A DNA stretch of 64,000 bases. Source: Achatina immaculata (lineage: Eukaryota > Mollusca > Gastropoda > Stylommatophora > Achatinidae). Below, in pieces: positions 27,201 to 42,200 of the stretch. Location: contig CM019715.1 in assembly GCA_009760885.1 (NCBI GenBank), positions 25,624,522 through 25,688,521 on the forward strand, in the 5' to 3' direction. Made by a program: the position numbers and the translations under genes. The notes below the pieces were generated by a model. The model ran no database searches and was not told the origin of the DNA. It saw only the letters and a program-made list of their open reading frames with translations. Each line of letters opens with the position of its first letter. The stretch's first letter is position 1.

Positions 27201-30200
27201 CAACAGGCTGATGTGGCTAGGACCATTTAGAGAGAATGGACGAGGATAGACAGACAAAGATGGCTCATACAGAAGTGATGATAGTGGACAGATTAAGAGG
27301 CAGACCTAGACAACGATGGTGAGACAACCTAGAAGAAGATAAATGCACTCTTTGAGTTCGACAACCGGCAAGAAAAAAGATTAAGAACAGAGAGGAATGG
27401 AGACATGTTTTGTCTGCAGAAATGAGCCTCACTAGCTCAGAACGCCACTGAATACAGCAGCTGTTTGAAGAAAAAGAAGAAGAAAAATAAGAATGTGAAG
27501 AATCACTAAAGGAAAAATGGGGAAACTGAAGATCATTTGTTTAAGAAAACAAAAAATAGGAGTAGCTTTAATATACCACCCCCTTTATTTGAATTCTTCC
27601 ACAGTCATTTTCTCTAGTGCATCCTACCTTGCTTTACTTTCATCAAACCCCCACTTTTGCAAACCAACAATTGTTGATAACAATGAGAATCTTCTTACCC
27701 TCATTCTGGTCATGTTGTACTGAATTGTCCGAACAACAACCAAGATGATTAATCCCCCGAGTGATACTTCTGACATCTGCCTCTCTTTGTACCAGTGAAT
27801 ATTCTTCACAGTCTGAAATCATGACATTTTTTTTCAGTAGTAATTATTTTTTAGTTTTCTTAAGAAGATGCATGATTGCAGACTGAAAATACGCTGTATA
27901 TAATGGAATGAATACAAGATCAACACAGAGGTAAAGAAGAAATATTAACATTATGAGTCATCTCTCAATTTTGCATGTCGTATCTTATTATGCAGCAGTC
28001 TCTGTGTAATTTATTTTAGATTTCTTGAGCTCCTAAAGGAAAACAGTGTGGAAGTTATTTGCTTACAAAGGGACTGATGTTCATTTTTTCAATCATTTTT
28101 ACTTGCACAAAAGTTTGATGTTTTTAATCAGATCATCTCTGCCTTACTTTTCCTGTTCCACTTGGTGAGCCCATTCAGATTCTCTTCTTTCTGTTTTTCT
28201 ATCTTTCTTGCTTGTTTTTTTTTTTTCCTCCTGTGATTTTCAGTGATTATCAAGTCCTGCTCTCTTGTGACATGCCCCAAAAAAAACTGATGATCAGCAA
28301 TATGGGTTAATTTTGATGCATCCATAATGCAATGTTAGCAGTATCCACTACAGGTAATGTGAAATAAATATGTCCCTTGTCATATGCATGTTGTCAACTG
28401 TTATGGGGCTTCACATCTTCAAGTCATAGCATAGTGAAGTAGGTGGGCCAGATGCCTTTGAGGCAACTTTTGCTCCATGGAATCTAGCTGTCATGATATA
28501 GAAACTGAATCATTCTCTTAAAATGTAAAAACTAATCTCCATAATCCTTTTCTCCCCCTCTACCTGGCCTGGTTGGCCATCTAGTGGTACTGGGTTGAAG
28601 TCCCAGTAGTGGGGATTTTTTTCCTGTTACCACCACACCAAAGAGGTCCTGGGGTCCAGTCAGCCTCTAAAAATGGGTACCAGAGAAATGTGGGAAGGTA
28701 AATGTGGTCAGGCATGACACTGACCACATCACACTTTCACGCACCGAAAGTCTTGGAAATATGGGCCTAACAACATAGCCCAATATGCCTTAATGATGTG
28801 GAAATGGGGATTTTATCCCTTCTCTTCAAACCCCCCCACCCCCTTTATTTGAATTCTTCCACAGTCATTTTCTCTAGTGCATCCTACCTTGCTTTACTTT
28901 CATCAAACCCCCACTTTTGCAAACCAACAATTGTTGATAACAATGAGAATCTTCTTACCCTCATTCTGGTCATGTTGTACTGAATTGTCCGAACAACAAC
29001 CAAGATGATTAATCCCCCGAGTGATACTTCTGACATCTGCCTCTCTTTGTACCAGTGAATATTCTTCACAGTCTGAAATCATGACATTTTTTTTCAGTAG
29101 TAATTATTTTTTAGTTTTCTTAAGAAGATGCATGATAGCAGACTGAAAATAAGCTGTATATAATGGAATGAATACAAGATCAACACAGAGGTAAAGAAGA
29201 TGCAACACAACTCATCTCATCAGTGATTAAAAAAAAAAAAAACAAAGGAGATGGACATATATCGGCCATGTGCTAAGAAACAGACAGAGAATCCAAAAAC
29301 AGGCCATCAAATGCGACACAACAGGGCAAATGAAAGGAAGTCAACCACATGAAACTCTAAACAGAATATTGTTGAGACAAGAGGCTAAATCAGTTAGCGT
29401 AAGACCTCTTGATGAGGTTGAAAACTCACCAAAAACATAGTGAACTGCCATGCAAGTCATATGATGTTTAATGGGACAGGAAGGATGTAAGATGTAAGAT
29501 GTTAGGCTCTGCATCACTTCCTAGAAAAAGATTGCTGCTGTGATGTCTCATAACATGTTTTAAGGTTTTTTTGTTTGGCTGGTTAAAAGATAAATCTTAC
29601 AAAGGGACACTGATCAACAATAATGCAGCAACAAACCATCTCCACTTCTCATGCATTTTGTCTTGTACCTCATCCATCCTGTATATTGTTCATCTCAGCT
29701 TCAAACAGTTTCCTTCAGGTATCCGCCACTTGGCTGTTTTATTATCAGTGTTTGGGTCTTTTAAGAGTAAATAACTAATTCATTTCCAGCCATTCCCTTT
29801 TTTTATGTTATGGTTATGCACACATCTTCCCTCTTGCCTCTATGACTAGTGGCAAGAAATGCATCAGAATCTCCATTAGGAAGATTGAAACAAGAATCTG
29901 GATCTTTATCAGGATGACTGAAACAAAACATGAATCGTTACTAGGATGACTGAAACAAGAACATGAATCTTTATTAGGATGACTGAAAGAAGAAGTTGAA
30001 TCTTTATTAGGATGAATGAACAAGAACCTGGATCTTTATTAGGATGAATGAAACAAAACATGAATCATTATTAGGATGACTGAAACAAGAACATGAATCT
30101 TTATTAGGATGACTGAAAGAAGAATCTGAATCTTTATCAGGATGAATGAAACAAGAACATGAATCTTTATTAGGATGACTGAAAGAAGAATTTGAATCTT

Positions 30201-33200
30201 TATTAGGATGAATGAAACAAGAACATGAATCTTTATTACGATGAATGAACAAGAACTGGAATCTTCATTAAAATAATTGAAACAAGAATCTGAATCTTCA
30301 TTATGATGACTAACACAAGGACTTGGAAGAGATTTTTAAGGCAAACACAGCCATTTAAAGTGTACCACTCACATGAAACATACGACTTACAATTTCATGT
30401 ACGGATTTGTCAAAAACATCATCCTCACTGAGTACTAGGAGGATGATAAGGCTCATGTAGATGTGATGTGAGCTCTTCTCTTGTGTGTGGTACAGGATTT
30501 GAAGTAAGGGCATCACCTGGTGGGAGTAGCAAATACACTATGCTTGTAGAAGAACACTTATCTCAGCAACATCATCATCATCATCATCATCATCATCTTT
30601 CACTCCTTTGAGAGCATGGGCCACGGATAAAGGCTCTCCAGTCATCTCTGTTCTTGGAATTATTCTCTGCTTCCTTCCATGTGCATCCCTTGTCTCTGAG
30701 CACTGTCATAACCTCTCTTCTCCAAGTAAGTCTAGGTCTTCCCTGTTTTCTATTTCCTTGAGAATTCCGTGTCAATGCTTGTCTTGCTATGTTGGTGCCA
30801 GGTTTCCTCAGAGTGTGGCCAATCCACCTCCACTTCCTAGACATGATTTGTAGGTTCATAGGTTCTTGCCCTGCCCTCTCCCAGACCTCCCCTTTCCTGA
30901 TCTTGTCCTGCCATTTAATGTTTAATTATATTTATTATTTATTTTAATTATAAATATACATTTAATGTTTCTCAGCAACAGATGAATGAGTATCTTCAAG
31001 TGATCAAGGCAGGCCTTCATAAGGCAAAATATTTATTGCACACATCCAGATGATGACAGAGCAAGGAAATAATTCAGATATGTCAAGTAACCATTTAAAC
31101 TAATCACCATAAACATGTAAAACATCATTCAGGGCAGCTCTGGAACATAACACTACATATACCACCATAAGAATTCCAAATGCCTATCAAACTTCTAACT
31201 ACAAAAGCACAGGTACAAAAATTACATCATAACTGACCATACGACACTCAAACTCTACACATGAACTGTTTAGCGAGCCAAGGTTTCTACTTAAGACTCA
31301 CTCAAATTTTTCACTCAAGACCATGTGCAAAACCTGCTGCACTCTCATTTGAGGATAATATCTCAAGGGAAACTACAATGAAAAACCCAACTGTGAAACA
31401 CAACAATTCAGGGGTTTTAACTTATAAAAACTCAAGGAGGGTTGTCCACCTTATCCAGGAGATATTCTGCTACACATTTAGTAGCAGTATTTTACTAGGT
31501 AACCTACATTTACACAGATTTTAGAAGAGGAACATGATGATTTGTTTAGAATGAATGATTATCTTTAAAAAAAAAACCTTCATGTTAATGGTAAATTTCA
31601 GAAGAAAATAACACGCAATTAAAGTGAAAAAAACAAATTAAAAAAACCTGCCAAGTTCACTACTGTCACTTGATAAATCTGGTCAAGTCATGAATACAGT
31701 GCATCTTGGCACCACAGACAAACTTTTTTTTAAAATCAGAACTCTAACATTACAGTATTTGTTATCCACTCTTTTCCACATTCAAAGCAAGCATGGACCA
31801 ACAAAGAAAAAGATAACTGGCAGCAAGTCACCACTTTACTGAACAAAGTCAACAAAAAGTCTGACCAAATAATTAGTTCCTGGAACTAGATTCAAAGCAC
31901 TAAAGACAAACAAAGACACACAGCTCTAACCAAATAATGCAAGATCTGAAGAAAGACACTTTCCTTCACCATCATGCATGGCACAGAATGATGATGATGA
32001 TGATGACTAATGAAACACATACACTCCAACTCACCAACTGATCTATATTAGTCCTGGAGAGGATGAAGGCCTTGACATTTGGATTCTGATGAATGAGTAG
32101 GTACAATAGCAGAGTAGTCTGGTCATCCTGCAGGGTCAAGCACAGGACATTGTAAAGCTTGCCCATGTCTAGCTTGAATGTGGAAGCAATGTGAGTGGGT
32201 GGGGAACTGCCAGTCTCTGCAATTACAATGAAACATACTTTGATGACTTTTACAAAACATATGATATAGTGTCGTGGTGATGTAGTGGTTAGTGCACTCG
32301 CCTGTCGATCAGAAGGCCCCTGGTTCAATTCTGTACTTGGGCAGAATTCTGTCAGACTGACCAGCACCGGGGTCAACCAAGCCTCAAGAAAATGGGTACC
32401 TGGGGGTTTCCCTAGAAAAACAAAAGCAGCGAGGCAATGTACTGGCAACCTTACCTCAAATGTTAAAGTGGCCTAGAAATATAAAGGCACTAACACTTCA
32501 CACCCCTATGGCATGCAAATGCTATGGACTTAGATGATATGAAAGTCAAAGAAAGATTTTCTTCTTGTCTAAAGATCTGCACTGTAACCGTTTCCATTCA
32601 AAGCTACTATATGCTGAACTATAATCAGGCTTTTATTTTTCCTGACAGTTTTAAAAGCTTCCTATAAAAAGTAGAATAAATAAAGTTTCCTGTTTTAAAA
32701 CTTTCCTATAAAAAGTAGAATAATGCTTCCTGTTTTAAAACTTTCCTATAAAAAGTAGAATAAAGCTTCTTGTTTTAAAACTTTCCTATAAAAAGTAGAA
32801 TAAAGCTTCCTGTTTTAAAACTTTCCTATAAAAAGTAGAATAAAACTTTCCTATAAAAAAAAAAAAACTAGAATAAAGCTTCCTAACAGTTTTAAAAACT
32901 TCCTATAAAAAAAAGTACAAGATTTCTATAAACTGTAGCAGGTCCATATAACTAGAAACATAAATTCCACCAAGAATAATATTTTATGGGAAGCCTGGAA
33001 ATTCGGCTGCAATCCACTACTTATCTAAATCAAAGCAGACATTTCAAGATCTTCACAATATCAGATACAAAAATCTCATGCTGGCTTACTAAAATAAATG
33101 AACAAAAAAATGACCACACAAACCTCAATTCCAACAATCTAAAACCTAACATACGCTCATGATAAATAATCCTACACAATTAATCTCCATGATAAATTTT

Positions 33201-36200
33201 ACAAATTTCATTATTCTGACATGTTAGTTTATTAAGGTCAGAAAGTCTAGTGAATGTAACAATTATTGTTTGAAAAATAAAGGCTATTTATTTCAAGTTA
33301 AGCTTTTAAAGTTTATAAAAAAAATAACACTCATAAGAATAATAACAATAGCATACACATTATTTCTCATAAATAAATTATACAAATATATATAACAAAT
33401 AATAATAGTAAACCTCTTCAAGAGTTTTTAAGAATCATGTAACAAAAACAGCAAAAGGGATAATCTGTTGCCATCCAATGCTAAACAGTCATTATTAAGG
33501 GTATTTAAACTACTGAAGACAGGGGAAATGTAGCAACAAATATTGATAACAATAATGAAAATATAAAGAAAAATATTGGTGGTCATGACAATATATTAAC
33601 AAATATTGGTGACAGTGTGAAAATATAACAACACATACTGGTGACAATAATGAAAATATAACAAGTATTGGTAAAAATAATGAAAATATAACAACACATA
33701 TAACTGAAAATATGAAAATATAATAAATATTGGTAACAATAATGAAAATACAACAAATATTGGTGACAATAATGAAAATACAACAAATATTGGTGACAAT
33801 GTGAAAATATAACAACAAATAGTGATGACAATGGTGAAAATATAACAAATAGTGATGACAATGGTGAAAATATAATACCAATTATCTGTAACATTCATAA
33901 AATATAACAATGTATAATGATCAAATTATAACATTATGAAATATAACAACTAATATTAGTGACAATAATGAAAATGTAACACCAATTATACTGTTGACAT
34001 TCATAAAATATAACACATATTGGTGAAAATACAATACGCTGAAATGTAACGTGAAAACATTTGCAACATTCATTAAAACAAATAACTGGTTAAAACATTT
34101 AAAAAAAAAAAAAAGGAAATAAAATAACTAACACCAGTGACTTTTGTGAAAATATAACAACAAAATATTGGATGACAATGATATAAACATAACAGTATGA
34201 GACTTGCAGAGCAGGCAAGTGTCAGTTAAACAACTTAACAATCTCACATATGACACTTCTAGCCAACACTTTTTATTTCTGAAGCAATCCTGCTGGCAAG
34301 AGGTACTTCTGGCACCTCTATGATACAGATGCACATATGTTACACTACGTATAAGAATTTATTAGATCCACGTATGCCTTTTGAACAAACCCACTGAACC
34401 AAAACCATCAAGGATGAGCAGTTCAAGGCAAAATGCTGTTATAAAACTCCCTCAAAAATTAAGGAAGGGACCAAGGGGGGAAAGTGAAATTAAAATCAAG
34501 AGAAATTAAAACTCCAACAGAATGACTGATATTTTGACAACAAGCTGTGATAACAAAATATATCAATGTTTAAATGTATCCAAAAGGCATGTGAACTTGT
34601 GCGTAACAGTAAGACAAAGGTGCTTTGGAGTTATCATCACTGCACCTAGGACAGGTCAGTGGCTGCTACAATCTAGGTCCTGGAGACAGAGAAGATCCCA
34701 CCACAGGCACACATACTCTGTACCATCACTGGAAATTCTTACCATCTAATGCTCCACACATCAGGTATGACTTTTTTTTTTCCCTGTTTAACTCTTTCCC
34801 TGCCATCGGCCTTGTTACAGGCAGCATCCGGTTTCCATGTTCCTGCCTTGGGCCTTTGGATAGGTCTCCTGGTTTAGTTTGGTGTAAAATCGGTTGAAGT
34901 TTTGGATCGCATGTTATGTGTACACGTCACATTTACCCAGCATTCTTTTTGCAAAGTGTTCTCAACAACGGGGGTCAAATGGAGTCAAATTCAATGTTTT
35001 TGATCGAAGTTTTCAGCTTTTTTGTGTGACTTCAGAGGCAAACATGTATGACTAGAGCACTGTTCTTGAATGTATCCTAAGTAGATCTAGACATATTAGA
35101 TGACTGGAGAAGTAGTTAGAAGGTTATTTCAGACACTATTTTAGCGATTTTTGGCGCATATAATCACAATACAACATCAACAGGTCAATCTAGACATCTC
35201 AGATGATAACCAGTGTCAATCTAGTCCTATCTGATGGTAAGTAGGACACAATTACTGTCTAAAAACATCTTATCTTATATCTTATATCCTTCCCGTGCCG
35301 TTAGACGTCACATAGGGCTCGCAAAGTAGTTCGCCAATTTTTCCTGTCTTCGGCGAGTCTTTCAACCTCAACAAAGGATTTTATGCCTGTTAACTTGGCC
35401 TCTCTTAATAATGTTCTCTTCAGAGTTTCACGCGGTCTGCCCCTTTTTCTTCGGCCTGTTGTGTTCCACTTGATAGCTTGTTTTGGGATTCTCTGATCAT
35501 TTCTTCTCATCAAGTGACCAACATATGTCCATCTCCTTTTCCTGATCACCTGTGAGACTGGTTGTTGTTCAGTCATCTGTCTTATCTCTGCATTGTTCTT
35601 GAATTCATTCCACTTGATGCCGAGTATTTTCCTTAGGCATTTGTTTTCAAAAGAGTCTAATTTCTTTTCTATTTCTTTAGTTGTTTTCCAGCTTTCGCAT
35701 GCATAAATGAGGGTGGATATTACATTTGAATTGAATAGTCTTAACTTGGTTTTTGTGCTTATAACTTGTGCTAAAAACATCACATTACTTTTTTTTTTTT
35801 TTCATAAAAATCTCTGTATTTATGAAATCTTCATACATATTTTGTTATTTTGAAACATAATAAGTACACTTTTTCACATGGAAAAAACTGTTTCAATTTT
35901 ACTAATATGCCCCTATACATATCAAGACCAGTCGTTTTACTCTGGCACCCAACTGAACGTCCGCGTTTTGTCCTCCCCACCCCCGGCCAGGGAAATAGTT
36001 CAATGTACATAATGAATTGATACTGTTTTTAAAATGCCCAATATTGTTTTCTTCAAAACAAGGCTGCATGGTCTCAGGGTTAGATGTCCGCCTTGGATGC
36101 TGGTGGCAGCAAGTTCAAATCCCACCAGAAGCAGCAGGGATATTTTTTCTCTTGTGAATCCTCCAGCAAATAAATTCCTCTAATCTCCAGGTAGTGGTAC

Positions 36201-39200
36201 TGACCATCCACGTGCACTGTCACATTTGTTTAAAAAAAAATTCCCTCGGAAGTTGGAAATGGCAAAAAAGCGTTGGCCAGACAAGGACCATCCAGACAAA
36301 ATTTTAGGAAAAATCTACCACTAAATTTGTCACTGATGCTTGGAACGCTATGCTGCTTACAATGCATGTTCTGGAATAGGCAGACAAGCAGATATGTATA
36401 TCTGAGATACCCAAGCAGATATTTTGATTGCAATGAAGCCATTTCTAAAATACGAAATGAAATGGTAAAAAAAAACAAAAAAAAAACTGAATAAATCCAA
36501 GGACTGTGGTAGTCAGAGATGAGTTACAACATAAGAAGAATAAATTAAAAAAAAAAAACACATGTAGCATAACACATATGTATACAACATAATATCAACC
36601 CATTCATGCCAAACACTAAACTGATATTGCAGATTCAGACCAAAAGCTTACCATCAAAGCCTATATGTGGTGGCATACAAATAAAGTTGTTTGAGGATGT
36701 ACAATATTTGTAGTATGTAAAAATGTTCATAACTGACAGCATTTTGTCTCAACTAGACCACCGAAAAGATGGAAGGAGGGCACAGGAGGGACATCAGACT
36801 ATAAAGTGACTAGATCATTATGAATCACAAGGCTTCGAATAGCTGGCTATAAAATCTTGATGCTTTCCATGTCTTCTTCACCAAGTTTATTTATTTGATT
36901 ATTTTTGAAGTTTTTGATTTTATGCTATTTATAGACTAGAAGATGAGGTTTTTTCTTTTTTTTTAAACTGGCTCTAGTGTCAGCACCGAACATAATACCC
37001 CTTGTCTCAGGCCGTTAATCTGCATCCTAGAAATGTAAAATAAAGGCCACATGAGGCTATGTTTCAATTCCAAACTCCTGAATGCAGCAAAAGTGCATGA
37101 AAACGCCAATGATCCACATAGACTTATGGGAGCTGCCCCATTTTATCAACGGAAGCCCCGAGTGCTGTTCTACTGGCAGGGTGAGGAATATAGCAGCCAT
37201 ATGGCCAGTGTAAGAACTGCCTTCTCCACTGTGGTGAAGGCTTCAAGGATAGCCTACTATTTAAGACAAATCTCGTACCCTTAATGTAAGACTTTTGATA
37301 TATTATGAGTTCTTGAAAGTCCCTCGTTTGTAGCTGCAATGTGTCACAGCAGGGTGTTTGAATTAAAAAAAAAAAAAAAGTTTTATTGGTGGTCTTAAAA
37401 TTTATAAGGAAAAAAAAATAGTATAGCATCTACTTTGAATGATAATGAATTATTTTGTTTGACATTACAAATACGTAGAGACTAACTTAAATCTTGAAGA
37501 ATGGCTAAATGTCTTTTGTCGCTGAAGGTTAAATGCTGAAGACAGGATAAATGTTTTCTGCTGCTTACGATTAAATGTTGAAGACAAGATAAATGCCTTC
37601 TGTTTCTTAAAGTTAAATGTTAAAAACAGGCTCAATCTCTTTTGTTTAATATAGGCTAAATCTATTTTCACTGATATTACCAGCCAGTCTAAGTTACTGC
37701 CAGTAAGTGGCAAAAGTTCACAACAAAAGTTTTATGACAAAAGCTAACATATTTGATTTCAATCTTCTTGCCTATAATATTAGCCCTTCCATCGCCTCAT
37801 ACACAGAACTGAGCTCTTCCTGTTTAATTCATCAATGAATATGAGGAAGTAGTACACAAGACTTACCTTGTGAGTCTGTGAAAGAAAACAAGGCCTGGCG
37901 GTATGGATTTGGAACATTCTTGTCACAGGTGCAGTGGCTGGCCAGGACCAAGATGAAAAGCAAGCTTTGATTGGCTAGTAGGGTGTCTGAAAGATCAACT
38001 TCTGACTTCTTTCCTCTGCTCCCCATGCCCAAAGTGACAACGGACCAAAGACTTGCTGGAAACAAAACCAAATACCGACTATACGCAAATACAGCGATTA
38101 ACTGGATCTTTGATTTATCAGCTCACTTCAATCACTAAGGAACAGGCACCGGTGATCATGACCCTCCATTCTATTGGTTCCTGGTATTTAAAATCTGATT
38201 GGTTGCCTTTCCTGATGTTCAGATATTTGTGTGAATCCTTTCCTCCCCCTTTCCAGTGAATGTCAGGTTTTGCCTTCTCATGATACCCCCAACAAATCTG
38301 ATTGCCTCTTCTTCATAGCTCTAATCAACTTTTCATACTTTGCACCTTCCTTCTCTGAGAAGTTCATTATTCCTTTTCCTTCTCATGTCCTGAATATGAT
38401 ATATATGAGGGTTGCTCCAAAAGTAATGCCTGCAAACAGGTACAAAGAGCACAGTAACATATATCTCAGCTAGATGACGTTTTTTTTTTCCCAAATAGTC
38501 ACCACCATTCATTAAGCATTTCTGTCAGTGCTGAACAACAGCCTGTATGCTGTGCTCATAAAAATCTGCACCAACATTGTTGACCCACTGTTTCATAGTG
38601 TCATTGTTAAGAAAATGTTTCCCATGAGGTCCATCTTTCATGGGCCCAAAAAGATTAAGGTGCCAAATCCAGACAATATGGTGGGTGTGATAGGACAGTC
38701 CGGCCAAGCCTCACAATGGTGCGTGGTCTGACGCTATTGTGTTACAAGAGAAAGTTGTATTAGTCCCAGCGCACAATTTGTGATATTCTAACTTTGCTAG
38801 CACTGAAGCCAATATCAAGCTTTGTACACGGTTCTCTGGTCATAATCTAACAATGTGCACAGGTGAACTGAGCTGATCAAGACGCCCTTCACTGGACGGT
38901 GTAACAGCAGCGCATGGTCGTCCAGAACGTCGCTGTCGCTACCACTGAAATGTGCCACCCACCGCCTCATCATGCTAACATCCACTGTTTGGTCTCTGCA
39001 GACATTTAGCAAGCATTGGTGAATGTCAGTGGGTGTTGTTTTTTTTTTTTCAGCATGGAGTAATTTGATCACAAACATCTGCTTCCTACAAACATCCACA
39101 CCATAGGTAATTTTCTGCAAGCCTGTTTCTCTCTTGCTGTCTCATGCATGCCAACCAAATTTGTGCAACAGTTGCATCGAGGTTGGAACTCAACTTACAT

Positions 39201-42200
39201 GTCAACAACATTTCTAGAAAAAAAAAATTTGGAGGCATTACTTTCGGAGTGACCCTTGTAGATCAGGAATAGGCAACCTTCTTTTATTTGGGCGGCCAAA
39301 AAAAAAGACTTTCTATCTTCACATGGACCACAAACCTCACAGTCACAAAATGCACATTATATATATATATATATCTATAGTGAGAGAGAGTGGAAGCATA
39401 ATAATAGACTGAAACTGAAAACTCCAGTGCGCACAGCAGAATAGTTAAACACAAGACACAAACTCCCTGAAGACAGAGAAGAACTTACAAAAGTACCAGA
39501 CATCCACCAAACACAAACTACACACTTCCTCAAACTAACACCAGACTCAAGAACAAATTAATGAACAAATCATCAGATCCCAACACCCTAAAACTGTGTG
39601 CACTGGAGACCATAGAATCCTACCCCAAGGATGAATCCATGCATACATTGATGGGTCAGCATTCAAGGAAACAGACAATGCAGGATATAGAGTACTCATA
39701 ATGTTTCCAGACAAAACAACAAGGCACACTTCTGCTCCTTGTGGATCTCGCTGCTCCAATTATGATGCAGAGATACAGGCAATATTAGCAACCCTGGCAG
39801 CCACCACCACCACCAAATACAAAAACAGTGCCTCTCACCCAAAAAAACTTGTTATTTTCTCAGACTCCCAGTCTGCTCTCCAGACCCTTGAAAACTGGAT
39901 ACCATCAGCTGATCACATTACAACTGACATTCATTCATTTGCATGTCCCTTGCAGAACTTTGCCTCCCTAACAGCACTCCTGTAGGCCTCCACAACTGAC
40001 ATACTCAGTGCAATAAACCAGCTCGCCTCCTATGACATCAAGACCTCCCTACAGCGGATACCAGGGCACATAGATATCAGAGGAAATGAACGTGCTGACA
40101 GACTGGCAAAGAGTGGAGCCACAATGTCACAGCCCCACATCTCCACCAACATGAGAACAGCTAAATACATTATACACAACAACTGCAAGCAGCAGTGGAT
40201 GGACAGCTGGGCCAGTAATCCAACTGGAAGATTCCTATATACACACCTGCCAAAGCCTAACCCCGGAGACCACATCAACAGCTTATGTCGTAGAGACCAG
40301 TGCATAATTTTCAGGTTGAGGACAGGACACATTACCCTCAATAAGCACTTACACAGAGTGACCGCTGACCACACACCATACTGCATGAACTGCAACAGAC
40401 AAGAAGAAGAAACTGTTAAACACCATCTGCTGGACTGCATTGCATTGAAGGACCTTCGGAAGAACCTGATACCACCAAAACTCCTCAGTTACCAACATTC
40501 TGTATGGAGATGTAGAACAGCTGAAGAGGACCTGTACGTTTCATTATCTAGCACAAGGGAAAAAGAGTGAAAACTCATAAACCCAGGGATCGGAAAAGTC
40601 AAAAGTCATAGCGAGAGAGCAAGAGAGAGAGAGAGAGAGAGAGAGACAGGGAGGGAGATAAGCATAAGCATAGAGCATTCAGTTATCAAGCCAGGCCATT
40701 GTAATTCTGTAATACAAAATCAATATCATTATATTTTCCAGCCAATTTTTTTTTTTTCAGTTTTAAAAAGAAGCTACTTGGATTGGATGCAGGCCACAAA
40801 AAATGTTGCAGTAGGCCAAGTGTAAGTGTGTGTGTCTCTCTCTCTATGACACCTGAACAAGCAACTTTGCCATGAAAGACAAGCACACTAACCACCGTGC
40901 CACTAAGCAGCCCTCATGTGTATCATCACCTTCCTCATGCTGTCTCCCCACGGAAGGCTGGCTGCAATGAATCTCCAGTCTACTTTAGCTCTTGCCTTCC
41001 TAGTGCGCTCAGCCAAGCTGGTTCCCGTCCATCTCGTGATGCTGTCCACCCATCTATGTTGCTTTCATCCCCCTATTCTCTTCCCTTTGATCCTGTCTTC
41101 AAGGAGGGTCTTCAATACAGCATCGTGCCTCATGATATGCCCAAAGCATCTTAAGTGTCTTGTTTTTATGATTTTCAATATTTCTCTTCTAGCTGGTTTA
41201 GCACTTCTTTTTAATATCCTTCTATATATCCACATTTCACAGGCCTCAATTTTTCTTTTCCTCCGTCCTATCCAAATGCATGTATGTGAACATATTTTAA
41301 GAACTAAATGACCAAATATTAACACTCACATGCTATAGCTGCTGTAGCATTGTAGATTAGACTTCCATCATCTGAGTGGCCCCTGTAGAGTTCTGGTGGA
41401 CATTTCTCCTGATTTAAATAGTTCCACATCAACACTTTCATCAAAAATGGGGCGTGGATGGCACTGGTTATAACAGATACTAAAATATTATTGTTTATAA
41501 TTTGTGTGAATTATAAAAAAAAAAAAAAAAAATTAAGAATAGAAAATGAATTATCTTAAAAAACTGATTTGTTTTTCATTATTACAATGAAGGTACTGAA
41601 AAGTTAAAAAAATATATATTTATATAATGAATATCAATAAACAAACTGGTACAGTTAATCTGAAGTTGCATAACCAAGCAATTTGGGATTTATTTTAAAA
41701 TTAGACTAAATATTATACTGCGAATCTCAATTTCAAAGACAGAACCTTAGAGCGTGTACTATTCTTTCTGATCAGTATTCTAGAGACAGTAAACTGACTA
41801 GTCGACTGTGCATGAAATATACCATTTTCCCCGCATAAGTATTCTATAGACAGTAAACTGACTGGCTGGCTGTGCATAAAACATACCATTTTCCCTGCAT
41901 AAGTATTCTATAGACAGTAAACTGACTGGCTGGCTGTGCATAAAACATACCATTTTCCCTGCATAAGTATTCTATAGACAGTAAACTGACTGGCTGGCTG
42001 TGCATAAAACATGCCATTTTCCCTGCATAAGTATTCTATAGACAGTAAACTGACTGGCTGGCTGTGCATAAAACTTACCATTTTCCCTGCATAAGTATTC
42101 TATAGACAGTAAACTGACTGGCTGGCTGTGCATAAAACATACCATTTTCCCTGCATAAGTATTCTATAGACGGTAAACTGACTGGCTGGCTGTGCATAAA

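Noticed and set aside
37051..37284. Small plus-strand ORF in DYM intron 7
   Set aside because: No homology, repeat pattern or splice context to support it.
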